A program made the translations under genes and the position numbers. A stretch of DNA of 64,000 nt, from assembly GCA_947561395.2 (NCBI GenBank), contig OX387184.1:7502001-7566000 (forward strand). Reading direction: 5' to 3'. This DNA is from Buxus sempervirens. Its lineage: Eukaryota; Streptophyta; Magnoliopsida; Buxales; Buxaceae. This document shows, piece after piece, positions 48,516 through 62,100 of this stretch (position 1 is its first letter; the number at the start of each line of letters is the position of its first letter). The notes beneath the pieces were generated by a model. It had not been told where the DNA came from, did not search any database, and saw nothing but the letters and a program-made list of their open reading frames with translations.

Positions 48516-50540
48516 CTGGTTGCCATTGGGTACAATTTAGTCACTCATTTATTTTAAGTCCAACTGTCGGAGTTTCTTTCGTATAATTTCGTCATTTTCT
48601 TGAAAAGATTTTGATCAAAACAGACCTGACGGAGATTATCAAGACAAAAAGGGATTTTTAACCTTGAGACAAACTGGTAGACTTGGGCTTCTCCTGAAAA
48701 AGGTATATCTTATAAACTCAACTCAATGTGTCAAGTAAGCAAGTGATAAATATCAAAATCCTACATATTATATCGAGGGATTTCTCCAATATTTTCTACA
48801 GCGAAGCCTGTGATTACTTCAATTTTTCCTTTTTTTGTTCATGAATTGTGCCTAAGCTGCACTTTTTTACTGTTTTTCTAATGCAGATTGTGTTAAGAAA
48901 CGCAACACAAAAAGCTGCAGCCGTTCATTTTTGGAACTCGTTCCTTGGCTACGAATGAGTTCCAGGGCTTAGAATGAGTTGCTATAACAAGCCAATGGTT
49001 CAGTTTCAATTTAGGAATGAGTTTTTCTCAAATAAGTTCCAAAAACTGCACTGCAAAGAGAAATCACCCCTAGACACCGATTTTTAGATTTTGAAAACAC
49101 AATTTGGCGTTGTACGGTACCTGAAAGATGTTCTTAAAACTTGTTATAAAGACTTCTGTATAAGTTAATTATGAACTTATCAATTACAAAAAGTTATTTT
49201 AGGTTTAACTTGTAGTATTTATAACTTCTGTAAGAATGAAAAGTGGGTAACCAAACATTTAAACCTTACTTCTATCAACTCATTCTGAGTTAATGGAATT
49301 CATTTCTCAAAAAAGAGAATGAACAAACGAGGCCTAAGTGTCCTCCTTAAAACTACCCTTCTAAGATGTACTTTTTAATTGTTGACACTACTCCTTATCT
49401 GAATGAAACCGTCGGCAATGTTTTTCTATTTATCTCTACAAGTGTTTTTATATATATATTAGGGGACTGCATGCGCTCTGCGTGTAGAAAATAAAAAAAT
49501 AAAAAAAGATATCTTATAGGGCAGTTAGTAAGTTATATGCACGAGGCATTAATGGAGAATTAATTTGAAAAAGAAAAAGGGAGCTCCGGATAGAAAATGT
49601 AAACGAGAAAAGAGGGTCTTGGCTTTATACAATAGCATACAAATTAACGGAGAATTAATTTTATTATCAAAAAAAAAAATAACGGAGAATTAATTTGAAA
49701 AAGGGAGTTTCGGATAGAAAATGTGAACGAGAAAATAGGGTTTTGGCTTTATACAATAGTATAAATATTCTTTCTTTCTTTTTTTTTGGGTAACAATAGT
49801 ATAAATATTCTTGGATTGATAGCTTTTAGGGAAATATTTTATTCTTTTCCGTATTATATATATTATATTATATATTACACGTTTAGAGATCTGAAGCTTC
49901 GAAGTAAAAGATGTGGACAGACCTAGAATACTTTATTTTATTCGCCCCAGCTTTCCAAAAATTGGAGCGACCAGACTTGTTAAAACTACCATATACCTTA
50001 CCACTTGCAGTGTTCCCCTCTGTAACTCTGCTGGTGTGGAAATTGTTCGTCTGGGGGTAAAAATTTGAAGAATCCCACGTTGACGGAAAGCTCATCACAG
50101 TTGCCGTGCAGCCCTTGCATTCTTATAACAATTTCCCACCAATCATCTTCATTTCCTTTTTGTTTGTTTTCTTTGACATGATACTTCGTTTGCAGCGAAG
50201 CTTTCTCCATCCATCCGAACCCCATCGACAATTTTCTGCAACCTTTTTCAAATTTCAAGTACTGGTTCTGACTTTGAACCGGGACATAAGGGATTATGAT
50301 TGGCCGTCCATGATCTTGACCATGTTATTGAGCTTAAATTCGTCCAAAGAATGCTCAATCAATTGTATAACATGACAGTCCCATTTGCGAAAACAAAAGA
50401 AGGATTCATTACCCAAAAAAAAAGAAAACAAAAGAAGGATACTTTACCAAAAAAAAAGAAAACAAAGAAGGATAGTGTTTTTTCTCTGGTTCTCTCTCCC
50501 CCTCTTGTCTCTATCACTAGATTTTAGTCTCTCTGTTCTC
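48516..50540. other. Intergenic, upstream of the WSD-like gene
   Basis: AT-rich DNA with a diverged tandem duplication at 49554-49765 and simple A-rich repeats at 50395-50475. No gene seen. Confidence 0.5.
49554..49765. repeat. Diverged tandem duplication, units of about 90 bp
   Basis: The first copy (from 49554) and second copy (from 49684) share ggagaattaatttgaaaaag, then cggatagaaaatgt, acgagaaaa and ttggctttatacaatag. A shorter aatagtataaatattctt duplication follows at 49756-49813. Confidence 0.8.
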
Positions 50541-50609
50541 ATGGGACGACGGTAAGGAGAAGAAGAAGAGCCGCTAACGCCGGTCGGCCGTTTCTTCTGC
50601 CAACCCCAG
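50541..50609 (+). other. N-terminal WSD coding segment behind an in-frame stop
   Basis: The ATG at 50541 opens M-G-R-R and meets TAA at 50553. The same frame then continues EEEEPLTPVGRFFCQPQ straight into the Met at 50610. PLTPxxRLFxQP is the conserved N-terminal motif of plant WSD acyltransferases, so this stretch was coding by descent. Confidence 0.75.
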
Positions 50610-52586
50610 ATGTATCAGGTGATCAGCTGTGTGGTGGGGCTAAGAAATCCCATCGAGGTTGACGCCATCAAAGCGGTAATCGAGAACTCGCTCATGGTCC
50701 AGCATCCCAGATTCTGTAGTTTGTTGGTGAGAGACAAGCACGGGAGGGAGCACTGGAGAAGAACCAAGCTGGAGCTGGAGAAGCACGTCATGGTCCGGGA
50801 CGTCGACGGTGACGGCGATGAAGAAGAGCTATTGAACGACTACTTGGCAGACCTCTCGGTGTCATCCCCTCTCGACCCTGATAAGCCTCTCTGGCAGATC
50901 CACGTTCTAAAGCGCCTCAGATGCTGCGTCTTGAGAATCCACCACGCCTTGGGTGATGGCATCTCCTTGATGTCTCTATTTCTCGCCTGCTGCAGGAGGG
51001 TCGATCATCCTGATCAGCTACCCTCCACCTCCATCCCTTCTTCTTCTTCAAGCAACGAAAATAGCAATAGCAGCAACATTTGCCGGAAAATGTGGAGGTC
51101 GTTGGCGGCAGCGTGGTTCACTCTGGTCTACGTGTTGGAATTCATACTCAGATGCTTGTGCGTCAAAGATGCGAAAACGGCCGTGAGCGGTGGCGCCGGA
51201 GTCGAACTCTGGCCGAGAAAGCTAGCCACCGCCAGATTCCAATTCCACGACATGAAGACCGTTAAGAAGGCCGTCCCTGGAGCGGTAAGATCCTCACTTT
51301 CAACTTTCAAGTTTCAACAATACGTGCTATAGGATTTTTCCAGAACTCATTATTCCTGCCTAAATCGAGAATTATTTCAACAATACGTGCTATAGTCGAC
51401 GCTGTAACTGCTCAATCCATAATTCATGACAAAAGATCTCCTTAATTTACCCGTATATGAAATGCAATGTAGGGTCGTTATAAATCTGTTTATTAACGAT
51501 GTTCTACTTGTGCGCGGGGACAGACCATCAACGATGTTCTTGTCGGGGTGATATCAAGCGGTCTAGCGAGATACTTGGATCTGCGATCACAATCGAGTAA
51601 GATTCTTTTAGGACTGCATGATTGCGCATTTGGCATCGATTCAATAATTATTGCTTCTTACTGAGTCGGATTCGTTCAACCGTCTCTGCCAGAGCTACGA
51701 GAGGGGCTTCAAATTACTGGGTTAGCAATGGTTAACTTGAGAAAACAGCCAGGTCTGCAGGTCTTTCCTCCTGCTTCTTCTTATTTCCATTTTTAATTTC
51801 TCTAATTCGTTTTCCTTCTATTTTAAATCGTCTGAACCAATGCTTGAGCTGAATGGAGTGGAAAATAATGGTTGCCCTGCAGGAACTGTCGACCATGATA
51901 AAAAGCAAGTCGAAATTAAGATGGGGAAACAAATTCGGATTCGTTCTACTTCCTGTTTATTATCATAAACATGGGGAGGACCCGCTTCAGCAGGTACGAG
52001 AAGCCAAGGCAATATTAGAAAGGAAGAAGAACTCTTTAGCAGCCCAAGTTTCTTATGCGATTGCATATATTTCCATGTCCCTTTTGGGGCCGAAGGTAAA
52101 AGCTTTTGAACGCCTGAAACATGAACATCTAAGAATCCATCTCTGATTTTTCCAAGTGTTGTAATGCTGCTCCTGTTATTTTCTTATAGATTACAAGCTT
52201 GCTTAATTACAGGATTTTGCGTAATACGACCTTCACACTCTCAAATGTTGTTGGTCCACAAGAAGAGATTATGCTTGCAGGGAACCCTGTTACTTATATA
52301 CGGGCAAATACGAGTAGCCTGCCGCATGTAAGACGACCTGACGATCGTTAAAGCTTCAATTACCAAAATGTATATGTGTGCAGTTTGAATTTGTTTGATG
52401 TTTTCGTCATTCTTTCAGGCTATCACAATTCATATGGTGACTTACGCGGGAATGGCGGACCTGCATATCCTGGTGGCAAAAGATATCATCCCCGACCCTA
52501 AAGTTCTGGCAAACTGTTTACAGAATGCTTTGCTTGAAATGAAAAATGCTGCTGCTATGACCCCCACAATGCAAAACGACCCCTGA
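50610..52586 (+). CDS. WSD1-like wax ester synthase/diacylglycerol acyltransferase
   Basis: Exons at 50610-51284, 51524-51596, 51693-51760, 51883-52095, 52190-52327 and 52419-52586 join in frame to 444 residues from the Met at 50610. WSD enzymes esterify fatty alcohols or diacylglycerol with acyl-CoA, mostly at the ER, for cuticular wax or storage lipid. The catalytic HHxxxDG motif is present as HHALGDG (111-117), then a membrane-like stretch (SLAAAWFTLVYVLEFILRCL), TINDVLVGVISSGLARYL, GNKFGFVLLPV, the TLSNVVGPQEE motif, and a C-terminal DUF1298 region with MVTYAGMADLHILVAKDIIP. All splice sites are GT-AG. The oddity is the missing start: about 20 codons of conserved N-terminal sequence lie upstream of 50610 but behind an in-frame TAA. 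The gene is therefore a recently damaged copy, uses the internal Met, or has a sequence error. It converges on CLF. Confidence 0.85.
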
Positions 52587-53197
52587 ATGTTCAAAATTCA
52601 AATTCATAATCTATTAACGATTCAAATAAACATGCGAAAGTGTATCGTCTTGTGTACATGTCATGATCAATTTTCCAGGAAGATATTTTTTACATTAGCC
52701 TCCTGGTTCTTAGTATACTTTCCCTCCTGGGGTCACCGATTTTTTAATGTTTATTGATGATATGGGAATTATACAGCTCATTAGCCAGTTTTCAAGCCCA
52801 GATAAGCATGTACTCGGGATGTCAATCTGTAAAAAGATTAGAACAAAAAAACGCAACTGATGGTCCGCCAAGCAATTCAGATAAATTTAAAACTGCCGAG
52901 GCAATGTTTGAATGGGAAGAAGAAACGAGGAATCGTTCAGTGCAATAAATGTGGAATCATTCAGATTTCTGGGTGGGCATTTCAGATTTCACCTCAGAAA
53001 TGAGGAACCGTTCAGCGCCGAAATCAACATAGTTCACAAAATAAAACCTAGCATTCCTCAATGGTGATGGCAAAGACCATCTACATTAACCAAAAAAAAA
53101 GGGTTTTCCATCATCTAACAATATGAATTGTGACATGCCTCAGTATAAAGAATGACAAAAGAATGGGGTCAATCTGCTTGTATGAGCGAAGGATTGG
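52587..53197. other. Convergent 3' region between WSD-like gene and CLF
   Basis: The two genes end 611 bp apart on opposite strands. No gene between them. Their 3' UTRs probably come close or overlap. A cattcag/gaatcg-like imperfect repeat occurs near 52925-53005. Confidence 0.5.
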
Positions 53198-56100
53198 TCA
53201 AGCAAGTTTCTTAGCACGGCCGCTTGAAGGAGCACCATCCTCCTTTTTAGAATTGGAAGACTCGGGCTTCCTTGCCCAAGCAGGAGCTCTGTCTGGTTCA
53301 TAACGATAGTCATAAAAGAGTTCCTCTCCTGCATTAATTCGTTCCTTGGCAAATATGCCCACCCTGTGATCCCCAGCAACCATGATGACCTGCCATATAT
53401 TAAAAATAGTAAAAAATTTAATGCCTAATTAATTATGTGACAAATGATCTGACCACTCAAAAAGTTTCTTCTCGACATCTAGGGCCTTGGATCACAAATC
53501 CATTCAGCAATTCAAGCTGAATAAAATCCTTTTCTTCACCTAAAATGTCCTATTTAAACCAAACCCCACAATCCAAAAACCCAATTTTCTTTCCATCTTA
53601 TTTTTATTTTTTCTTATTTTGGTACATGTGTGCAGCCACTTATGCAGGATGGGTGCAGGAAAATGTTAATGCCAAACTAAGCACTCAACAAAAATGGCAA
53701 ATCAACACTTCCTTTTTCAACTAGCAGAGGCTAACAACAAAAATCCCATCAAGCAACTCAAGCTAAACAAAAACCACATTAACTAAACTATATTGTCCCT
53801 GTCTGTCTCTGGTAGTACATGCCCACATACCCTTCTTTTTTCTTACATGTTGACTGAGTATCTAACCTATCCTAGCCCAAAGACATGAATCGTGCCGGAT
53901 AATTACGATCATATACACATAATCTACATCGCAAGTAGTCACACATGGGTATTGATCAACCACACTACCACCTGCAACAAATAATGCAGAACCTCTATCT
54001 GAATATGGAAATAACAATCTAAAATTTTATTCCCTTATTATCACAAATTGGAGTACTGAAATCCAAAGCAAAAATTTGTTTCTATGCTCATGAGACAAAT
54101 CATGTACCTTTGCATAGCAATTTGGATCAGGAGAATGATTGGCGAACTTTAGTTTGTCACCCTTCCGGTAAGCATCAAGGACAAACTGCAGAAAGCAGAA
54201 ACATTTATTTTTATATTCAAAGAGGAGGGAAATTAAAAAGCTTTCATTAACTTTTCAAGTTGAACCGCAAATATGCCTGATCATTCAGATTGAAGAGAAA
54301 TGATGAATTTTCACGATCATAGATCTTTCCACGCTTATCTGCTTCTCGATGCGAGATCAATTCTCCAGTGTACTCCCCAAGATATTCATGTTTGCATACG
54401 CTGTTCTGAAGAGCGGTTTAACATACTTTGGTTTAACATACTTTATCAGCAATACATAAAGCAAGGGAAAAGGACAAGTATATTCGACAATTACCTTTAG
54501 GAAAGCACCCCAGCCGGATACGTCAGACCTGCCAAGTAAGACCTGTACACATGTGAATCAAGCTTGAATCGTAACCAAGACAGTGACAGAAGTTACAGGC
54601 ATAAAATCCTTCCTTATCAATATAGTTTTGTTATTAATCAACAACGAAAGTGATGCATATGATTAACAACAAAATCCAATAGTCCGTACTATTGAAGTCA
54701 AGAACTTTCCACATCAGATAGACATCAAAAAGAAAATTGTAAGCATGTATTTTCAAAAAAAATCTGCTGATGTAATCGGGCAGTGGTAACAGTGACTAGT
54801 AGCATTTACTGCTCTTACTCAAGAACGTAACAGAAAGTACTAAAGGAACTGCAGAACCATTAACACCAAGTAAAGAAAGTACATCTCGCAATTGAAATAC
54901 ATAGTAAACAAGCATTGGATCAAGGTGTCATTGCATAGCACCAATAATTAACAACAAAATGCACAACACAGAAAATTAGACAGAAGAAGGAAATCTATGG
55001 AATGAGGGAAAAAAAAATGATCTGCAACAAAGAACTTGACCAGTGAGATCCAGCTTTCTTAGATGAATCGGAACCAACTAGTTAGCTGAAACGTCCAAAA
55101 AAAAAAAAAGCTGAAACGTCTATAAAGCACAAGCTTACAAATTAGGTCACATATAGTGGCCCAGTACCAAATACCCATTACCACCATTACTCAGGTATGC
55201 GAAGCAATCACCCCAATGACACTGTGATTAGACTGGATTGATTCTTTTTGTCCTGGTCAGTTATAGCTAAGTATATCACCATGTTTTCCTGTTGTAAAAC
55301 CTATGTTTTTTATTGGCACAATCCTAAATTGTTTTTTAGAAGTATTTTTGACTTAAATGTAAACACTCCCAGAACAAATATGAAAGTTTCTTCCATGCTT
55401 ATACAGGAAATTCTTAGATGATGCTCATTTTCAAACATGGTAGCAAAATTGTACTTTCTTACTTTTATACGCTAATTATAATCAGCAGAAGACACCCCAG
55501 ATAAATGAACAATGCTTTAAAGCTTTGCATAATGCAGACAAACAAAGATAAAACATTTATATAATTAAACAAATGTGTTAAGTGTCATTTACCCTTTGTT
55601 GTTGCTTGAGAAGAAGCTTCATATTCCTACATTCATAATTATCACCTCTTTGGGAAGGAACCCCAAGCGTACCATCACCACAGCTGGATGGACAGACCAA
55701 ACAGCACAAACAAAGAGAATTAGACATCAAGATGAAAGAAAAGACAGAAACATTAATACAAATCTACATGCATGCACAATTTCTGGAGATTGCAGTACTC
55801 CAATTGCATTGCTACATAAGCAAAATCTGTAGCAGAAGCAATCACTAAAAAGAGGGCCCCTTGAGACCTTTGATTCTTTCGCAACAAACAAGAGCACATC
55901 AAGTGCACCATGCAAATCGTTCAAGCAAGCAGGATATTTATACACACTTGTTCACATGTCAATACAAGCAAACACAGATGTGGAAGCTCACACCAACTGT
56001 AGCCCACCATATAAATAAGATACAAGGGTTGGAGAATACATGGGCTGCAGATTCCAGATGCTTTATAAATAGGAGCAATAAAATACAAAAAAATAGATCC

Positions 56101-59100
56101 TCGATTTCGATGCATGGAAGTAGAATTTTTCAAATGGTTCCAATAACCTAAGACAGAAGGTTTGCTAATCCAGGGTATTTTCAAAAGAAAAATAAATTTA
56201 GAAAATATATGATTCATTAAAAGAATTTCAAAGGTTCTATAATAATGCCATTTTATATTATCTGATTGGCGCTTTCAAATTTTCTTCAAAATATGCTTTA
56301 TAAATAACGTTTCCAGATTCATGAACCTCACTCAGCTTATGAAAAAGCAACATTTTGGTTTGATGAAGTAACTTATAAGTACATATATTGAGACTATACA
56401 CTACAGTCAGTTGCATACCTAAGATCATGCAACAAGACCATGCCATGGTTATTTCAAAAAAATTTCGGGTTACTAGAAGGTTAGGTTGTCCACGATTTGA
56501 TGAAACCTATCCGATCTTAATCTAATGATATCTCAGAGACAATACAAAAGCAAATGGTTATTCTTCATCAGCTTTTAGTGAAGTGTATTAAGAAGGTAAA
56601 AACACATTCTTGCATATGGCTCAGACTAAGTTACTCAGTCTAAGATGCCTCGTAGAGTCCACAATTTCATAGCATTTCCCATCCTCAAAAGTGATATTTA
56701 GGCACAAACTAGGGTGGAATACTAACATAAGACCCATATCAACGTCCCTGGCCCCATTTTTGACATCTGCTTGGGACACAAAAACTGATGGACCACAAAT
56801 CAACTTCATCTGATGATTAAAGCTATTTGATTTTTCTGCTTTCCTGTTTTTGGACAATAAAAACTATTAAAAAGTTGGATAAAAGTTCTGAACTACATAT
56901 ACCAAGTAGATGCTTAAAATCATTCCATCACATTAACCTTCTAAATGGGGAATCACACAAATTTTGTTCCTCAAAATTTCTGGTCCTGATATGTCATACA
57001 CTTACACATATCAGATTTTTCTTTTGGGTACAAGGAAGTGGGTTCACAACCCCCAGAACCTAGACCAGCCCCTGAGCAGATTCTCATACTTTTCCACTAT
57101 GTCCCCAAATCGTAGTCACACCGCAACATTTTAGTTTTAGCTACATCCTATTGAAAACACATTAACATGCATCTTCATAGTCAAAACTCCGAATTTTGGG
57201 GTAGCAAAAAGTCATTTTTTTCTATCTCTTAAACATCGCATTTTACTATGGTTTTCGATAAAACAACAGTATGAATTGCTTTGAATTCACAACAAACCAT
57301 AAACGCGAAAAAATATAAGCTATTAGACACTCACCTTACCCAGCAGTTCCTACAAACATCCGGATCACATTCCCTATCTGCAGCAAAGCACGGGCATTGA
57401 CGACTCCGGCATTGACTTTTGGCACAATGACAACCTCTAAAGCGATTCTTGCAACTCTTAGGACACCTAGATATGAAACAGAATCAGTATGGAGAATACT
57501 TTTTACCGCATTAATTAATACCATGGCTATAAGTATAAATAAACCAACATATACGGTGCACTAACAAAAATTAGTGGGAAGAGAGAGAAAAATCTAGAAG
57601 TCCAAGAGTATACAGTCTTGTACATATTTGCCACCATGGACGTGCAAAAAAAATGAAAGAACTTAGACATGCAAGTTCTCGTATATCAGAAGAAGCAAAG
57701 CTCACCCGCAATATTTTTCACAGCAAGTCCCATTTAAAAGGCATGTACACTGTTTTCCACAAGCAGACTGGCAATTACAGGGGTTATACTGTCGACAAGG
57801 TTGATCCTTCCTCTCTGTAATCCGTTTCCTAATTGAATGGTAACCAGCAGACTTCCAAGTATACTTCAAACGACGTACCTTACCCCTCCTACGCAAAAAT
57901 CTTGATCTCCTCCGTGGTTCATTACCCTAAATGCAGAAAAATGATTGCATGTCAGGAAAAATTGCCCAGTGAACAACTTATAGAAACTAAGAGAAAATAC
58001 TAACCACAGTATCACTACAATCAACCTTGGAATGGCCTTCAAGCAAATGATTTGCACCATCCCCTTCTCTGTAGGATAAATTATTTTCAGAGCTATTCAT
58101 GTACCGATATACCTCTGCACACGTCTTCATGCCATTTAAAAGGTTCCTAGCTATCAAACAGCTGCAAAGAAAAATGAAAGGATCATAATTACATATAAAT
58201 CACAACAATGCTAGCATAGGAATATCACCCAGAAATATATTGCATTATAAAACAACCAAGGACCATATTGTGCTAGATACAATTTTTCACCAATCATCAT
58301 TTAAGCAATAATTAAAGTGAATAAAACTTTCACTTCAAGCATCATGCTTATATGGATTGCTTCCACTTGGCTACAGAAGCAACAATTACAGATAGAATGA
58401 GAAGCAAAACCCACCCAAGCACAACATAAATAAAATTTACTGACCTATTCCTGCCAAAGATCTCCACTCCTTTTTTGAAAAGGCCCAACTCAATGGTTTT
58501 CCAAGTTAAATCTCCAGTTAGTTCCTGTTTACAAACATTCTCATCAACAAATTCCTTTTTCCTAGACAAGTCATCAGTAACAGTTACAGGTGCGTCCTTA
58601 ATCATCTCACTACATGGTTCATCATTAACTTTATCCACCACCAATTTGTTACTGCCTTGAACTGCTGCTTCCTTCCTCCTGGATTTTCTATCAGTTTGAG
58701 ATTTTTCTTTCCTTTTTGAAGAAAAAGTAGTGTCTTCATTTTCATTACGGGAATTAGATCTAAGTTTCATATCTCTTGGCCAAAGGCATCCACTCAAAAA
58801 AGACTCAGAATCAGAAGTCACCATTTTCTTCTGTCTCTTACGCATGCAAACAAGAACACGTTCAGCAACTCGCTTACTGTTCCTCTTATGAATTCCACAT
58901 TTCCCAACAAGCTTAGTCCTGCGAGGCGATGAAGAGTGATGGATGGAAGGAATGCCCTGCTTTGATCTAATCTCTGATTCACTGCTTTCTGATACATTTC
59001 TTGCATTACATGAAGTACTACCACTGAGATTAGATTTTACCCTCCTTCCAATAGATGATCCGATAGGTTTCCTTGTAGGTGACAACTGATCCTCAGCACA

Positions 59101-62100
59101 GTCCAAGGAAGGGGCTGATTTTTCTTCGAAATCATCAGTCATAAGAGAGCTGATGGCAGCAATATTTTCTGATTTCAAGGCCTGACATGAGTACATTTTT
59201 AGAATAAATGAGAGAAGATCAGAGATGTAAATAGATCCTAAAAAATAATAGGGATTAAAATATACGCATTAATCTTCTTAGCAATTAAGCAGTACGATGC
59301 ACTTCTAGAGAGTACAACACACAAAAATAGCAAGAATATACCAACTGATAGCAATGAGTACCACATGGTACTTTTTCATCTGCAGCGCTCCACTGAAATT
59401 GTTTCTCTGACTGATTTTTGGGCAAAAAAGAAAAACACAAGGAAGAAAAACAAGATGAGACAGAGAAAGAATACGAATAAGAAGAGACAGAGAAAGGAGG
59501 AGGAGACATTGACGAAAGAACATGTAAAATGAGATTCTCAAGAAAAGCAACTTACAGGAAAAACAAGATCCTGTGAACATCCATGTAATTTACAATCAAA
59601 CACCTATCAACATAAAGTATGAGAAGCATCAGAAACTTATCAAATAAACGGAGCATGCATGGAGCAGAAAATGACAAACAAAAATATAGAAACAGTATTT
59701 ACAAGACACCGACGACAAAATAGGTTGTCAAAAGAATCCATCGCTGCACCCAGGTCTTTATCCAAAAAAGAATCCTCAATTCGTGACTTGTCCTCCATAT
59801 CCACTTCCTTATTGCCCAGTGCAGCTTTCTCTTTATTAAGAATCATTTCATATCTTGCCTGTATAAGATGTTTGATGGTGTTTCATACTCTGTAAAGCCA
59901 GCAAAAAATGAATGGGAAACAGCTGGACCAAAGTTTACACTATGACCAGTTTTCATCAGACAAATTGAAGATAAAATTAAATTGGCATAAATATAATTGC
60001 TTCACATAAATGAAAAACTTTTCACATCAATATCATTGCAGGCATACCTTAACTTCACCGGGTCTCCTAGCAAAGCATTGAGCCAGTGAATCCAGCACAG
60101 CTTCAGATACACCAATTTCCTTGATAGTCATTCTAGTAAAATCAATTGAGCAAACACTGAATTTTTTTCCAAACTTGAAAAGAAAATGTAAAATAATACA
60201 TCAAACCAAAATAGTAAGCTAGACAAATAATACAAATAAGTGAGTTTAAATGGCAGCAAGAAAGAAAAACAGAAATTCAGGAATGAAGCGCGCCAAGCCT
60301 ATAAATCACTATAGTTCTCACGTGACAGAAATAGTAAATAAATGCAGCAAAAGCATGTATCAAAAACAAAAAGCACACACAACGTCCACACATATGTGGC
60401 CAAAACTAAGGATGGGTACTAACAATAGACCATAATATCGCCTGGTAAAAGAAACAATTTATTGCAACTTCACTCCATGTCCACATGTATATAATATTTT
60501 TTTTAAACAAATAACAAGGAAGACACACGAACACATACACACGCATATATGAGAAGAAACAACACAAGAAAATATGGGCAGACTAGAAAAAACAACAAGG
60601 AAGATAAATTAGTGCTATAGAGTGATTATCACCAAAGTACAAAAAAAAGCCCCGATTACAAGATCAGTCTCCATAGTATATCACATCCTTATTGAGTTAA
60701 AACTGATGCAACATAGAATTAAGAAAGGAAAACCAAAATATATCAGAGGAAGAGGGAGATGACATAAGAGATGATGATAAGGATGATGATGATGGCGGTG
60801 GTTGTGATGACAACGATCACAGTGGTGGAGGTACGACTGCCCAGAGTGAGTCCCTTCACCGCAAAAGCCAAGTTCGACCATTCCATGTAGGATCAGGACC
60901 ATGTTAGAAGAGATTACGGAGGTATCAGTAGCAGCGTGAAAAGCACTTTACAAAGAATGGTTACACGAAAGGAGAGGCAGCGTACTGGTGTACATGATGA
61001 GTCTTATATAGCTAAAAGCTTTGAATCTATGGATGTTGGATCAAGTACATCATCAAAAGGATAAGGGAATCCACCTAATCAAAGTTATGAAAGACATTAT
61101 CAACAATAGTGATCTTTAAAGATCACATCCTATGAATTACGCTTCATGTAATACTAGTTATTGTTCATACCAAGGTTTTCCGTTTCAATGCCATTGGGCG
61201 TGCCGCCCAAGGCACAAAACTTAATTTCGTTTGAAAAATAATAAAAAAACACAAAATTGAGCTTTTTTGGATTTTGAAGAAATTTCACTCAAGTCAAGCA
61301 AAATTTTGATCTGTGCTGCCCAAAAAAGATAATTTTTTGAAAAAAATTTGCGTTTCACCCTGTTTCGCTCAGCACGCCTCTGCGTTTTGCCAACACACTG
61401 CTACAAATCGCCAAAGATGCAATCTAGCAATTTCTTCCCCAAGAAACATGTTGCCAGGGGGCAAATGGCGCCGAAATGGAAAACCATGGTTCATACTACT
61501 ATCCTAAACCTAGCATAGTAGATTCATGTGATAGTAGGTATGGTTCATAGGGAAATCATGGATTGCAATTACAAACAATACTTATGGATTCTAACCAATG
61601 AATCCTTATCCATATGGGTTGTATGCAGCATAAGGTGAATCCGGGGCCCCTACATATGACTTTATTGATGCAAGATTGTTTATTGTTTTTCATAATATTA
61701 TAGTGTTTTCGATCAAAAAATCAAAAAGAAAACTTTCTTTATAGTGAAATTTCTACAGCATGCAACCAAAATTGGTTTGGGCCTTGAGAGAAATGCCCAG
61801 CAACACTGACGTGTAAAATCTTGAACACCGTAGTATTCACCAATAAAAATGAAGAACAAACAAAAAGACATATATCAGGGCCAACCTCAAGCACAAACCA
61901 TTCACACCATAACTAATATTATCCCATTTAAAGAGCATTTCATCAACAAAGAAAAAACTTATACAACAAACAAACCATAACTATAACTCTAAGGTATGAC
62001 AATTATTCCAGACCTTAGCGGCCATTTCTCAAAACAAATACATGCAATCTATCAAAAATATAATCAAAAGCCTTGATAACCTATGAAAGTGACAAAGTTT

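Noticed and set aside
54300-54500. Plus-strand open frame over the CLF SET exons
   Set aside because: Antisense shadow of the exons 54277-54405 and 54495-54542.
60715-61075. Plus-strand acidic GAT-rich stretch inside the CLF intron, reminiscent of the C-terminal tail of plant hAT transposases
   Set aside because: Only low-complexity D and G runs plus a vague resemblance; no domain motif can be named, so no feature was called.
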